Origin: Sphingomonas gellani
GTDB taxonomy: Bacteria > Pseudomonadota > Alphaproteobacteria > Sphingomonadales > Sphingomonadaceae
DNA: 64,000 nt
Reading direction: 5' to 3'
Assembly: GCF_900110035.1 (NCBI RefSeq)
Contig: NZ_FOCF01000001.1
Location: 744,001-808,000 of the forward strand
Positions 49,502-58,474 of this stretch are shown piece by piece (position 1 is the stretch's first letter; the number at the start of each line of letters is the position of its first letter). The notes beneath the pieces are model-generated. The model was not told the origin of the DNA. It made no database searches and saw only the letters and a list, made by a program, of their open reading frames with translations. The translations under genes and the position numbers were made by a program.

Positions 49502-51226
49502 TCAGATATCGGCATAGACATGACGTTCGGCCCTTGCTCCGGGATGCGTGACCGCACCCTGAGCGGCCGGTCCGACATTCTGCGCATAGCGCCAAAGCGT
49601 GCCGGAGCCATAGGCGTTCGTTCGGGGCGTCCAGCGCGACCGTCGCTCCGCCAGCACATCCTCCGCGACCAGCAGGTCGATCGTGCCCGCCTCCGCGTCG
49701 ATGCGGATCGCGTCGCCGTCCTCGACCAGCGCGATCGGGCCGCCCTCTGCCGCCTCGGGACCGACATGCCCGATACAAAATCCGCGCGTGCCGCCGGAAA
49801 AGCGCCCGTCAGTGATCAACGCAACCTTTTCGCCCATGCCCAGCCCGTAAAGGGCCGCCGTGGTCGACAGCATCTCGCGCATGCCGGGGCCACCCTTTGG
49901 CCCTTCGTAGCGGATGATGATGACCTCACCCTCGCGGATCGCGCGTGCCTCCACGGCGGCGAAGGCGTCCTCCTCGCAATCGAAGCAGCGCGCCGGCCCC
50001 TCGAATTGCAGGCGGTGCATCCCTGCGACCTTCACGATCGCACCCTCGGGCGCCAGGCTGCCGACGAGGCCGACGACACCGCCCGTGGGCGTAATCGGCG
50101 TCGACACGTCGTAGATCACCTTCTGATCCGGGTTCCAGGTCACCCGGTCGATGTTCTCCGCCAGCGTCCGGCCGGTCACCGTGATGCAGTCCCCGTCCAG
50201 CAGGCCACCGGACAGCATCGTCTTCATCAGCATGTAGACGCCGCCCGCCTCATGCATGTCCTTTGCGACATAGCGACCACCCGGCTTCAGGTCAGCGAGG
50301 TACGGCGTTTCCTTGAACACGCGCGCGACGTCGTGGAGGTCGAAGTCAATTCCCGCTTCGTTCGCCATTGCCGGCAGGTGAAGCGCCGCGTTGGTCGAAC
50401 CACCGGTGGCGGCCACGACCCGTGCCGCATTCTCGAACGCCGACCGGGTGCAGATGTCGCGCGGACGCAGCTGCCGCCCGACCAGCTCCATCACCTGCGC
50501 CCCCGCCGCCACGGCGATCTGTTCGCGGCTGGTATAGGGGGCTGGCACCATGTTGCTGTTGGGCAGCGACAATCCGATGGCCTCGCCCACGCACGCCATG
50601 GTGTTGGCCGTGAACTGTCCACCGCATGCGCCGTGGCCGGGACACGCCACCTTTTCCAGCGCGTGCACCTCCGACAAGGGGCATGCGCCGGCGGCGTACT
50701 TGCCGACCACCTCGAACACGTCGACCACAGTCACGTCGCGGTCGTGGAACCGGCCGGGCAGGATGGAGCCGCCATAGACGAAGATCGACGGGATATTCAG
50801 GCGCAACATCGCCATCATCATGCCCGGCAGGGATTTGTCGCATCCGGCGAATCCGACCAGAGCGTCATAGCAATGGCCGCGCACCGACAGCTCGACCGAA
50901 TCGGCGATGACTTCGCGGCTTACCAGGGACGCCTTCATGCCCTGATGGCCCATTGCGATACCGTCGGTCACGGTGATGGTGTTGAAGCGACGAGGCAGGC
51001 CGCCGCCCTGAATCACCCCGGTCTGCGCGGCGTCCGCCTGCGCATCCAGCGTCGTGTTGCAAGGCGCGGAATTATTGCCGGCGGAGGCGAGCGCGACGAA
51101 CGGGCGCGCGATGTCCTCCTCCGCGATCCCCATTGCGTAGTAATAGCTGCGATGCGGCGCGCGTTCCGGGCCGACCGATACATGCCTGCTGGGCAGTCGG
51201 GACTTGTCGAAAGTGTTCTGAGTCAT
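49502..51226 (-). CDS. ilvD: Dihydroxy-acid dehydratase
   Basis: IlvD makes the 2-keto acid precursors of valine, isoleucine and leucine. The 574-residue protein has Fe-S cluster cysteines C56 (SAPCNTT), C129 (FAGCDKS) and C201 ([12 protein letters not shown]). It also has the [14 protein letters not shown] segment that closes the active site and [10 protein letters not shown]. The start at 51226 ([11 protein letters not shown]) is standard. It is separated by 51 bases from a small response regulator gene upstream, with no clear terminator between them. Confidence 0.97.
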   Translation of the reverse strand: MTQNTFDKSRLPSRHVSVGPERAPHRSYYYAMGIAEEDIARPFVALASAGNNSAPCNTTLDAQADAAQTGVIQGGGLPRRFNTITVTDGIAMGHQGMKASLVSREVIADSVELSVRGHCYDALVGFAGCDKSLPGMMMAMLRLNIPSIFVYGGSILPGRFHDRDVTVVDVFEVVGKYAAGACPLSEVHALEKVACPGHGACGGQFTANTMACVGEAIGLSLPNSNMVPAPYTSREQIAVAAGAQVMELVGRQLRPRDICTRSAFENAARVVAATGGSTNAALHLPAMANEAGIDFDLHDVARVFKETPYLADLKPGGRYVAKDMHEAGGVYMLMKTMLSGGLLDGDCITVTGRTLAENIDRVTWNPDQKVIYDVSTPITPTGGVVGLVGSLAPEGAIVKVAGMHRLQFEGPARCFDCEEDAFAAVEARAIREGEVIIIRYEGPKGGPGMREMLSTTAALYGLGMGEKVALITDGRFSGGTRGFCIGHVGPEAAEGGPIALVEDGDAIRIDAEAGTIDLLVAEDVLAERRSRWTPRTNAYGSGTLWRYAQNVGPAAQGAVTHPGARAERHVYADI

Positions 51227-51277
51227 GACGACAGTCCATTGCGTCGTAATGGCTGCCGACGCAAGCTTGTTACGCCG

Positions 51278-51628
51278 TCAAAGTCCTTCAAGCGCCTTTG
51301 CGACCCCATCCATCGTGAACGGCTTCTGCAAGCGAGGGCGATCGCGGAACCGCTCATCCAGCCCTTCGTCGCCGCCGCCGGTCGCGAACACGAACGGAAT
51401 GCCTTTCCCGGCCAGTGCCTCCGCCACCGGAGTGCTCTTTTCGCCGGCGCGCAGGTTGAGATCCAGGATCGCGGCCTCGACCTGCCCCGCATCGATCAGC
51501 GCCAGCGCCGCATCGACAGTGTCCGCCGTGCCGGCGACCTGCTTGTCCAGGACGTCGAGAAAATCCTCCAGCATCATCGAGATAAGCGGTTCGTCCTCGA
51601 CGATGAGGATGCGCGTTGGAGCGGTCAT
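51278..51628 (-). CDS. Single-domain response regulator of FAT GUY-like type
   Basis: A stand-alone receiver of 116 residues with the phospho-acceptor D56 in LDLNL, acidic ED at 11-12, and no output domain. The segment PFVFATGGG (about 78-86) and the following LQKPF resemble the FAT GUY subfamily of alphaproteobacterial receivers, which act in stress phosphorelays (family known from sphingomonads; assignment here is by motif). It is 75 bases downstream of cckA in the same direction. A functional link with CckA is possible but not shown. Confidence 0.82.
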   Translation of the reverse strand: MTAPTRILIVEDEPLISMMLEDFLDVLDKQVAGTADTVDAALALIDAGQVEAAILDLNLRAGEKSTPVAEALAGKGIPFVFATGGGDEGLDERFRDRPRLQKPFTMDGVAKALEGL

Positions 51629-51703
51629 GACGCCCGCCTTAAAGATCGTTTCGCAAGAGTTCCAGCATGTTGTTCCAGCGCCGTGACATGTCCACGCCGC
51701 CCT

Positions 51704-54085
51704 TCAACGCCCGGAAAGCGCGTCGCGCGTCGCTTCGGCCAGTTGCTGAACCGAAAACGGCTTCGGCAGAAAGGAGACGTTGTCCAGATCGATCGACTTG
51801 CGCAATTGCTCCTCGGCATAGCCGGACATGAACAGGATCGGCAGGTCGGGATATTGGGCGCGGACCTTTCGCACCATGGTCGGCCCGTCCATCGCCGGCA
51901 TCACCACGTCCGAGATCAGCAGGTCCGGGCGTCCGCTGGTCGACAGCAGCTCCAGCGCGGCCTCTCCGTTCTCGGCCGTCAGCACGCTGTAGCCCTGACG
52001 CGCCAGCGCGCGCTCGGCGACCGTGCGGACCATGTCCTCGTCCTCCACGAGCAGCACGGTGCCCGAACCCCAGGTTTCGGCGGGCTTCAGTGTCTTCGGC
52101 GCCTTGGTCCGCGCGGCGGCGGCGGCGGCGTGGACCGGCAGATAGATGGAGAAGGTCGCACCCTCGTTCGGCCGTGAGTCCGCGAAGATGTAGCCGCCGG
52201 ACTGTTTCACGATGCCGTACACGGTCGACAGGCCCAACCCCGTCCCCTTGCCCACCTCCTTGGTGGTGAAGAAAGGCTCGAAGATCTTGGGCAGCACCTC
52301 GGCCGGGATGCCCGTGCCGGTGTCGGTCACGATCAGCGCGGTGTAATCCGCGGGCGGCATGATGTCGGTGCCCATGCGACGTACCTCCGCGGCGCTGACC
52401 GACCTGGTCTGGATGGTCAGCGTCCCCCCGCCCCGAGCGCTGCCGCCCAACATCGCGTCGCGCGCGTTCACCGCCAGGTTCACCACCACCTGTTCCAGCT
52501 GGCCCGGATCGGCGCGGACCGGGCCCAGGTTACGGCCGTGAGTCACGTCCAGCTTCACCGTTTCGCCCAACAGGCGCTTGAGCAGGTTGGACACCTCCGA
52601 CACGACATCGGGCAATTGCAGGATTTGCGGGCGCAGCGTCTGTTGGCGGGAAAAGGCGAGCAGCTGCCGGGTCAGGCCCGCCGCGCGGTTGGAGTTTGTG
52701 CGGATCTGCTGGATGTCGTCATAATCGCTGTCGCCGGGCGAGTGCCGCATCAGCATCAGGTCGCAGTGACCGATAATCGCGGTCAGGATGTTGTTGAAAT
52801 CGTGCGCGACGCCGCCGGCCAACTGTCCGACCGCCTGCATCTTCGTCGCCTGCGCCACTTCGCGCTTCAGCCGCGATTCCTCGCTATTGTCCTTCAGGCT
52901 GAGCAGCACCGCCGCGTCACCCAGGCCGCGTGCGCCCGCGATGGTCAGCGCGACCGGCTCCTCCGGGTTGGTCTTGAGGCGGATCGCCATGTCGGCGGAA
53001 TGGCTCGCCCCGCTGGCGAAGCGGCGGATGGCGTCCGCTACCGCTGCCTTGTCCTCGCGCACGACGAGATCGCCCGGATAGAGCGGCGGCGTGCCGCTCG
53101 ACGCACCGGCCGCGCGGACAAAGGCGTCGTTCATCTGCACAAAGCGGCCGTCGCGATCGACCAGCGCGACGCCGAGCGGCATCAATCCCACCAGATGCCG
53201 CAGCAGGGCCCCTGCCCCTGCACCGAGCGCGGGCGCGACCTCCCGCTCTTCGTCCAGCAGGGCGATCAGCACGGGGGCATCGTCCGCATCGACAAAGGGA
53301 ACCTGGATCAGGCGCAGCGGATTTCCCTCCAGCCCCTCCCGCTCGAACCGCACCAGCCCACGATCGTCGGTGATCAGGAAGCGCGCGAAGTCGCGCCCGT
53401 CGAGATGATCGTCGGAGCGGCCCAGCGCGCGCGCCGACAGGACGCGATTGGCCGCGAGCACCCGGCCATCGGGCGCGATCAGCGCCATCATGATGCCCGC
53501 CGAGCCCAGGCGATCGCCCATGGTGGTAGCCATGCTGCCGGTCACGGTCTCCACGGCGTCATACTCGGCGAGCGTCGGGAACCGCCACACGAGCATGTCG
53601 CCCTCCTCGCCCGCCCGCACGACCTCGGCCGTCAGCCGGTTCGTGCCGATCGCGAGCCGCGCGACCGCGCCCGTCCCATCACGCCACGCGGCGCGACCGG
53701 CGGCACCCAGCTCCGCCGTGCCGCTGTCGAGCGGCAGGCTGGGGGGCGTGGGGAAACCGCCGAACAGCGCCTCGTAACGGTCGTTCGCGCAGACCAGCCG
53801 CCCGGCCCGGTCGGTGACCGCCACCGCGTCCCGGCTCGCCTCCGCGACCGCACGCGCCAGGCTCCAGTCGATCAATCGTTCTGGATCGGGCGCCGGGCGG
53901 GCCAGCATCCGCCAGGCGATCACGCCGCCGCCCAGGATGATCGACGCGGCCAGGAACCCGATCGCCGCGACCAGGCTGCCCGCGATCCACAAGACCAGCA
54001 GGGCCGCGGCCAGTCCACACGTTCCCGCGACAAGCGCCGCCGCGCGGTTCGGGGTCAGACCGGTGTCGAGGGGATGGGAAGCCAT
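51704..54085 (-). CDS. cckA: Hybrid histidine kinase CckA
   Basis: CckA is the hybrid kinase/phosphatase that feeds CtrA through ChpT in alphaproteobacterial cell-cycle control. The 793-residue protein has two N-terminal membrane helices (about 16-34 and 37-57) and PAS regions (about 75-170, 185-280 and 295-400). The phosphoacceptor helix carries H428 in AHDFNNILTAIIGHCDLML, the ATPase domain has DTGTGIP and GTGLGLSTV, and a C-terminal receiver has D726 in LISDVVMPAMDG. The HDFNNILTAI pattern is typical of CckA. ChpT and CtrA are not in the window. Confidence 0.92.
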   Translation of the reverse strand: MASHPLDTGLTPNRAAALVAGTCGLAAALLVLWIAGSLVAAIGFLAASIILGGGVIAWRMLARPAPDPERLIDWSLARAVAEASRDAVAVTDRAGRLVCANDRYEALFGGFPTPPSLPLDSGTAELGAAGRAAWRDGTGAVARLAIGTNRLTAEVVRAGEEGDMLVWRFPTLAEYDAVETVTGSMATTMGDRLGSAGIMMALIAPDGRVLAANRVLSARALGRSDDHLDGRDFARFLITDDRGLVRFEREGLEGNPLRLIQVPFVDADDAPVLIALLDEEREVAPALGAGAGALLRHLVGLMPLGVALVDRDGRFVQMNDAFVRAAGASSGTPPLYPGDLVVREDKAAVADAIRRFASGASHSADMAIRLKTNPEEPVALTIAGARGLGDAAVLLSLKDNSEESRLKREVAQATKMQAVGQLAGGVAHDFNNILTAIIGHCDLMLMRHSPGDSDYDDIQQIRTNSNRAAGLTRQLLAFSRQQTLRPQILQLPDVVSEVSNLLKRLLGETVKLDVTHGRNLGPVRADPGQLEQVVVNLAVNARDAMLGGSARGGGTLTIQTRSVSAAEVRRMGTDIMPPADYTALIVTDTGTGIPAEVLPKIFEPFFTTKEVGKGTGLGLSTVYGIVKQSGGYIFADSRPNEGATFSIYLPVHAAAAAARTKAPKTLKPAETWGSGTVLLVEDEDMVRTVAERALARQGYSVLTAENGEAALELLSTSGRPDLLISDVVMPAMDGPTMVRKVRAQYPDLPILFMSGYAEEQLRKSIDLDNVSFLPKPFSVQQLAEATRDALSGR

Positions 54086-54140
54086 GGCGGCAGTGTTCGG
54101 ATCGGCTGCCGCACGTCAAGGCTGGTTAATGGCCTTTCTC

Positions 54141-54176
54141 CTGCGCCGGACACGGAAATCATCCGGTCCGGCGCAG
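54141..54176. terminator. Strong hairpin between the M13 peptidase gene and cckA
   Basis: CTGCGCCGGAC (54141-54151) and GTCCGGCGCAG (54166-54176) form a perfect 11-pair stem, with an inner CGGA/TCCG (54153-54156 with 54162-54165). It lies 15 bases past the M13 peptidase stop in its reading direction and 55 bases before the cckA start. No long T tract follows on the minus strand (GAGAAAGG), so it may be an incomplete terminator or an RNA stability element rather than a classical rho-independent terminator. Confidence 0.55.
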
Positions 54177-54191
54177 CAAAGTGCCGCCAGC

Positions 54192-56249
54192 TTACCAGAC
54201 GCGGACGCGCTGGTCGGGCGTCAGATACAGCTTCTGCCCCGGCTTCGGCTGGAAAGCGCCGTACCAGGGGTCCATGTTGCGCACGATGTCGGCGCGCTGC
54301 TGCGACGGGGAGTGGGGATCGGTGAGCAGCCGCTGACGCAGGTTCGCCTCCCGGTAGTTACGGCGCCAGACCTGCGACCAGCCGAGGTAGAAACGCTGAT
54401 CGCCGGTCATCCCGTCGATCACCGGCGCCTTCTTGCCGCCAAGCGAGGCGTGATACGCATCGTATGCCGCCGACAGGCCGGCCAGATCGGCGGAGTTCTC
54501 ACCCAGCGTCAGGCGGCCCTGCACGTGCATGCCGGGCAACGGCTCATAGGCATCGTACTGGGCGACCAGCTTGTCCTCCAGCGCGTTGAAGTTCTTCACG
54601 TCGGCATCGGTCCACCACTGCGCCAGGCGCCCCTGCGCATCGTACTTCGCGCCCTGATCGTCGAAATGGTGGCTCATCTCATGCCCGATCACCGCGCCGA
54701 TGCCGCCATAATTGACCGCCGGGTCGGCCTTGGGATCGAAGAACGGCGGCTGGAGGATGGCGGCAGGGAACACGATCTCGACCATGCCGAAATTGGCATA
54801 AGCGTTGACGGTCATCGGGGTCATGCCCCACTCCCAACGCTGCAACGGCTTGCCCAGGTGGGAGATATTCTCCTGATGCTGCCAGTTCGCGGCGCGCACC
54901 TTGTTGCCATAGGCATCGCCCGCCGTGATCGTCAGGTCGGAATAGTCGCGCCACCGGGTCGGGTAGCCGATCTTGGGCGTGAAGGCCTGGAGCTTCGCAT
55001 GCGCCTTCACCTTGGTCGCCGGCGACATCCACGTCAGCTTGTCGATGCGCACGTTCATCGCGGCGATGACGTTGCGCACCAGCTGGTCGGCCGCCGCCTT
55101 CGTCTCCGGCGGGAAATAGCGGGCGACATAGACCTTCGACACCTCGTCCGACACGGCGCCGCTGGTGAAGGACACCGCGCGCTTCCACCGATCCTCCTGC
55201 TGCGGGGTGCCGGATAGCGTGGTCCCGTAGAAGGCGAAGCGCTCCTGGTCGAACTTCTGGGGCAGGACGTCGGCATAGCCGTCGATCGAACGGAGCAGCA
55301 TCTGATCCTTCAAGACGCCCAGCGGCGCGGCGGCGATCAGCTTCGCGATCCCGGTCACCGCGCTCGGCTGTGCGACGATCAGGGTGTCGACGGGCGTGCC
55401 GATGCCGCGGAAATAGGCGGAGAAGTCGAAGCCGGGGGCGGAGCGGATCAGGTCCGCCACCGCCATCTTGTTATAGGTCTTGTCCGAATCGCGGCTGTCG
55501 ATGCGCGTCCAGCTGACCTGCGCGATCTGCGTCTCGAAATCGACGATCGCCTTGGCCCGCGCCTCGGCGTTCGGCTCGCCGGCCAGGGTGAAGACCTTGG
55601 CGATGTGCGCCTGGTACGCTGCCTTCGTCTCGGCCAGCTTGGGATCGTTCTTCAGGTAATAATCACGGTCGGGCAGCCCCAGCCCCGCTTGGCTGATGCC
55701 GACGATGTAGGTTTCGGGCGCCTTGTCATCCTGGCCGACGCCTGCGCCGAACGGAATCGAGATGCCGTTGCGGTCCGCCTCCGCCACCAGCGCGGCATAG
55801 CCGGCCTTGTCGGACAGCGCCTTCACCTTGTTCAGCCATGGCTGGATGGGGGCCAGCCCCTTCGCCTCGATCGCGGCAGTGTCGTTGTAGGTGGCGTAGG
55901 CGGTGCCGATCTTGGACCCTTTGGCCTTTTCCTCCTCAAGGATGACGCGGGTACGGTCGCGCGACAGGTCGGCCAGCGTGTCGAACGCGCCATAGCTCGA
56001 CTTGTCGGCCGGGATCGCCGTGTTCTTGGCCCAGGTACCGCCGGCGAAGTCGTAGAAGTCGTCGCCCGGAGCAACCGAGCGATCCATGCCCGCCGTGTCG
56101 AAGCCGAAGGTGCCGATCTGCGGCCCCTGCGCGCCGGCCGCCGAGGCGGTAGGCGCCCTCTTCGCGGGGGCGGCGGTCTGGGCGTGCAGCGCCGCCACTC
56201 CGCCCAGCGAGGACATGGCCAACAGGGCGCCAACAAACATCTTGTTCAT
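54192..56249 (-). CDS. M13-family zinc metallopeptidase (neprilysin-like), exported
   Basis: M13 peptidases cleave peptides in the periplasm or outside the cell. The 685-residue protein has a signal peptide (MNKMFVGALLAMSSLGGVAA, cleavage near LHAQ), an N-terminal M13 domain (SVAPGDDFYDFAGGTW) and the catalytic C-terminal part with the zinc motif HEMSH in VIGHEMSHHFDDQG. The downstream Glu/Asp is in LGENSADLAG, and the C-terminus ends RVW. The start at 56249 is the signal peptide Met; an upstream frame is less plausible. The natural substrate is unknown. Confidence 0.94.
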   Translation of the reverse strand: MNKMFVGALLAMSSLGGVAALHAQTAAPAKRAPTASAAGAQGPQIGTFGFDTAGMDRSVAPGDDFYDFAGGTWAKNTAIPADKSSYGAFDTLADLSRDRTRVILEEEKAKGSKIGTAYATYNDTAAIEAKGLAPIQPWLNKVKALSDKAGYAALVAEADRNGISIPFGAGVGQDDKAPETYIVGISQAGLGLPDRDYYLKNDPKLAETKAAYQAHIAKVFTLAGEPNAEARAKAIVDFETQIAQVSWTRIDSRDSDKTYNKMAVADLIRSAPGFDFSAYFRGIGTPVDTLIVAQPSAVTGIAKLIAAAPLGVLKDQMLLRSIDGYADVLPQKFDQERFAFYGTTLSGTPQQEDRWKRAVSFTSGAVSDEVSKVYVARYFPPETKAAADQLVRNVIAAMNVRIDKLTWMSPATKVKAHAKLQAFTPKIGYPTRWRDYSDLTITAGDAYGNKVRAANWQHQENISHLGKPLQRWEWGMTPMTVNAYANFGMVEIVFPAAILQPPFFDPKADPAVNYGGIGAVIGHEMSHHFDDQGAKYDAQGRLAQWWTDADVKNFNALEDKLVAQYDAYEPLPGMHVQGRLTLGENSADLAGLSAAYDAYHASLGGKKAPVIDGMTGDQRFYLGWSQVWRRNYREANLRQRLLTDPHSPSQQRADIVRNMDPWYGAFQPKPGQKLYLTPDQRVRVW

Positions 56250-56426
56250 GCAATCGCTCCACGATGAAGACCGCCGGCATCGGGCGGGAACGTTGAAGGA
56301 AATGGGCAGACACCCACCGCGACCGGGGCCGGCCGAGTGGTAAGGGGAAAACGGTTCGTCAGTTCGCACGCGAGGACGCGTCAATGCTATACCGACCGGG
56401 CTGTTCTACGCCGATCCGCGATGACG

Positions 56427-57005
56427 TCAAACAGACCGGAAGTGTCCGCGATTGCGCCATTTCCGCGCCACGCGAATGCGCCACGCCAGCGCCGCGATGC
56501 CGTACCCCAGCGTCGCCATGGCCGCCGCCAGGATGATCAGCCCGACCACCGTCGCGGGGCCGCCCTGAGCCACCAGCCAGTGGAGCCATCCGGCATGCGC
56601 CTGCACATTGGCGGCGACGGGATGGCCCGGAACGCTGCTGTCGAGCCGGAGCACCCAGCGTCCGATCCGATAGGCCGTCCAGAGCAGCGGACCGATGGTC
56701 AGCGGATTGTTGACCAACGTGCTGCCCACCGCCGTCGGCACGTTGGCGCGGACAGGTAGCGCAAGCGCGGCGGCGAGCGGCATATGGGCGAAGGGAAACA
56801 GCACGCCCATGACCACGCCCAACGCCACGCCGCGCGGCACCGATCGGCGGGTGAAGCGCCACAGGCTGGGCTGAAGCACGCGGTGGGCGATCGGCCGCAA
56901 CAGGCGGCTGCGCTCCATCGATTCGCGTGTCGGCACGTGCCCGCGCACCCACAGCCCGATCCGACCCATCGAACCGGGCCGGAGGGGTGTGTCAGCCACG
57001 GTCAC
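56427..57005 (-). CDS. DUF2062 membrane protein
   Basis: A 192-residue protein with hydrophobic segments at about 65-95 ([18 protein letters not shown]) and at about 150-180 ([19 protein letters not shown]). The conserved [16 protein letters not shown] and [11 protein letters not shown] match DUF2062, whose function is unknown to me. The start is GTG at 57005, with GGGAAGG a few bases upstream inside smpB; an internal ATG at 56969 lacks a ribosome site. It overlaps the smpB stop by 14 bases. The 177 bases after its stop lead to the M13 gene. Confidence 0.85.
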   Translation of the reverse strand: MTVADTPLRPGSMGRIGLWVRGHVPTRESMERSRLLRPIAHRVLQPSLWRFTRRSVPRGVALGVVMGVLFPFAHMPLAAALALPVRANVPTAVGSTLVNNPLTIGPLLWTAYRIGRWVLRLDSSVPGHPVAANVQAHAGWLHWLVAQGGPATVVGLIILAAAMATLGYGIAALAWRIRVARKWRNRGHFRSV

Positions 57006-57471
57006 GCAGCAACCTTCCCGCTTCCTTCTTCCACTCGCGTTCCTTGATCGCCTCGCGCTTGTCATGCGCCTTGCGACCCTTGGCGAGGGCGATTTCGACC
57101 TTGGCTCGGCCGCGGGTGTTGAAATACACCATCAGCGGGACGAGGGTCATGCCCTCCCGCGCGACCGCGCCGTGCAGCTTGTTGATCTCCCGCTCATGGA
57201 GCAGCAGCTTGCGCGGGCGTTTCGGCTCATGGTTGAACCGGTTGCCGTGGCTGAACTCCGGTATGTTGGAGTTGACCAGCCAGACCTCCTCGTGCGTCAC
57301 CTCGGCATAGGACTCGGCGATCGACCCTTCGCCGAAGCGGAGCGACTTCACCTCCGTGCCGGTCAGCGCGATGCCGGCCTCGAACGTCTGTTCGATGGCG
57401 TAGTCGAACCGGGCGCGCCGGTTCTCGGCGACGATCTTCTTCTTGTCGAAGGTGGCAGGTTTTGGACGCAT
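56992..57471 (-). CDS. smpB: SsrA-binding protein SmpB
   Basis: SmpB delivers tmRNA to stalled ribosomes. The 159-residue protein opens [20 protein letters not shown], contains [25 protein letters not shown] and KLLLHEREI, and ends in a basic tail ([12 protein letters not shown]) that enters the mRNA channel. The start is the ATG at 57471. It lies 29 bases after the dapA stop. The tmRNA gene itself is not visible in the window. Confidence 0.98.
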   Translation of the reverse strand: MRPKPATFDKKKIVAENRRARFDYAIEQTFEAGIALTGTEVKSLRFGEGSIAESYAEVTHEEVWLVNSNIPEFSHGNRFNHEPKRPRKLLLHEREINKLHGAVAREGMTLVPLMVYFNTRGRAKVEIALAKGRKAHDKREAIKEREWKKEAGRLLRDRG

Positions 57472-57500
57472 CGCGGGGCTATGTAGGCGGCAGGATGGCG

Positions 57501-58385
57501 TCAGGCCAGCCCGGCATGCGCAAGCGCGGCGTCCACCGCGGCGCGCGCTGCCTCCCCGGCCGGAGTCATCGGTAGGCGAAGGTCGCCGGGAAAGCCCGGA
57601 AGCACCCGCGTCATCGCGTATTTGACCGGCCCCGGCGACGCATCCGTGAACATCGCGTCGTGCAGCGGAAACAGCCGATCGTGCAGCCGCAAGGCGGCGA
57701 CGCCGTCGCCAGACTGGCACGCCGCCTGGAACTCCGCGCACAAGCGGGGCGCGACGTTCGCGGACACGGAGATGCAGCCGACGCCACCCATGGCGTTGAA
57801 GGCCAGCGCGAGATCGTCGTTTCCGGACAGCTGCACGAAGTCCGTGCCGCACGCGGCGCGGTGCTGCGACACGCGGGCAAGCGCGCCGCTGGCGTCCTTG
57901 ATCCCGACAAAGACTTTCGGGAACGCCTGAACGATGCGGGCCACGGTCGCCGGCTGGATGTCGGTCACGGTGCGCGCAGGCACGTTGTACAGCACGATCG
58001 GCAGCGGCGCGTCGGCGGCGAGCGCGGCGAAGTGGCGGAAGATCCCCTCCTGCCCCGGACGGTTGTAATAAGGCGGCACCATCAACGCGGCGTCCGCGCC
58101 CGCCGCGCGCGCGGCTTGCAGGTTGGAGGCGGCGACACGCGTGTCGTTCGACCCGGCCCCGGCGATCACCGGTACGCGCCCGCGCGCCTGATCGACGCAG
58201 ACGCGAACCACATGGAAATGCTCCTCGAACGTCAGCGTCGCGGCCTCTCCCGTCGTGCCGCACGCCACCAGCGCGGCAGAGCCTTCGTCGATCTGCCAGT
58301 CGACCAGATCGCGGAACGCCGCCTCGTCAAAGGTGCCGTCGCTGGCGAAGGGCGTCACGAGCGCCGGTATCGATCCGTGGAACAT
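57501..58385 (-). CDS. dapA: 4-hydroxy-tetrahydrodipicolinate synthase
   Basis: DapA condenses pyruvate with aspartate semialdehyde in lysine and diaminopimelate synthesis. The 294-residue TIM-barrel protein has T44 and T45 in [11 protein letters not shown]133 in LYNVPART, R138, and the Schiff-base lysine K163 in VGIKDASG. Lysine feedback cannot be judged here. Divergent from the lytic transglycosylase gene across 89 bases; both products feed or act on peptidoglycan. Confidence 0.97.
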   Translation of the reverse strand: MFHGSIPALVTPFASDGTFDEAAFRDLVDWQIDEGSAALVACGTTGEAATLTFEEHFHVVRVCVDQARGRVPVIAGAGSNDTRVAASNLQAARAAGADAALMVPPYYNRPGQEGIFRHFAALAADAPLPIVLYNVPARTVTDIQPATVARIVQAFPKVFVGIKDASGALARVSQHRAACGTDFVQLSGNDDLALAFNAMGGVGCISVSANVAPRLCAEFQAACQSGDGVAALRLHDRLFPLHDAMFTDASPGPVKYAMTRVLPGFPGDLRLPMTPAGEAARAAVDAALAHAGLA

Positions 58386-58440
58386 CGCGGAAATTTCCTG
58401 CTGCCGTCCGCGCGGCGGGGCGCGGGGTCAAAGTCGTTCA

Positions 58441-58472
58441 GGACAGATACGGGTACGCTCGCTATCCTGTCC
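58441..58472 (+). promoter_or_regulatory. Inverted repeat just before the lytic transglycosylase start
   Basis: GGACAG (58441-58446) pairs with CTGTCC (58467-58472), and ATA/TAT extends the stem past a one-base bulge. The downstream arm ends two bases before the ATG (58475), and no Shine-Dalgarno sequence is visible in this stretch. It could be a regulatory hairpin or an operator in the dapA/transglycosylase divergent region. Chance is possible. Confidence 0.3.
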
Positions 58473-58474
58473 AC

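Noticed and set aside
49367..52177. A 936-codon plus-strand frame opposite ilvD, the response regulator and cckA
   Set aside because: Antisense to genes with clear motifs. No start context or protein-like pattern.
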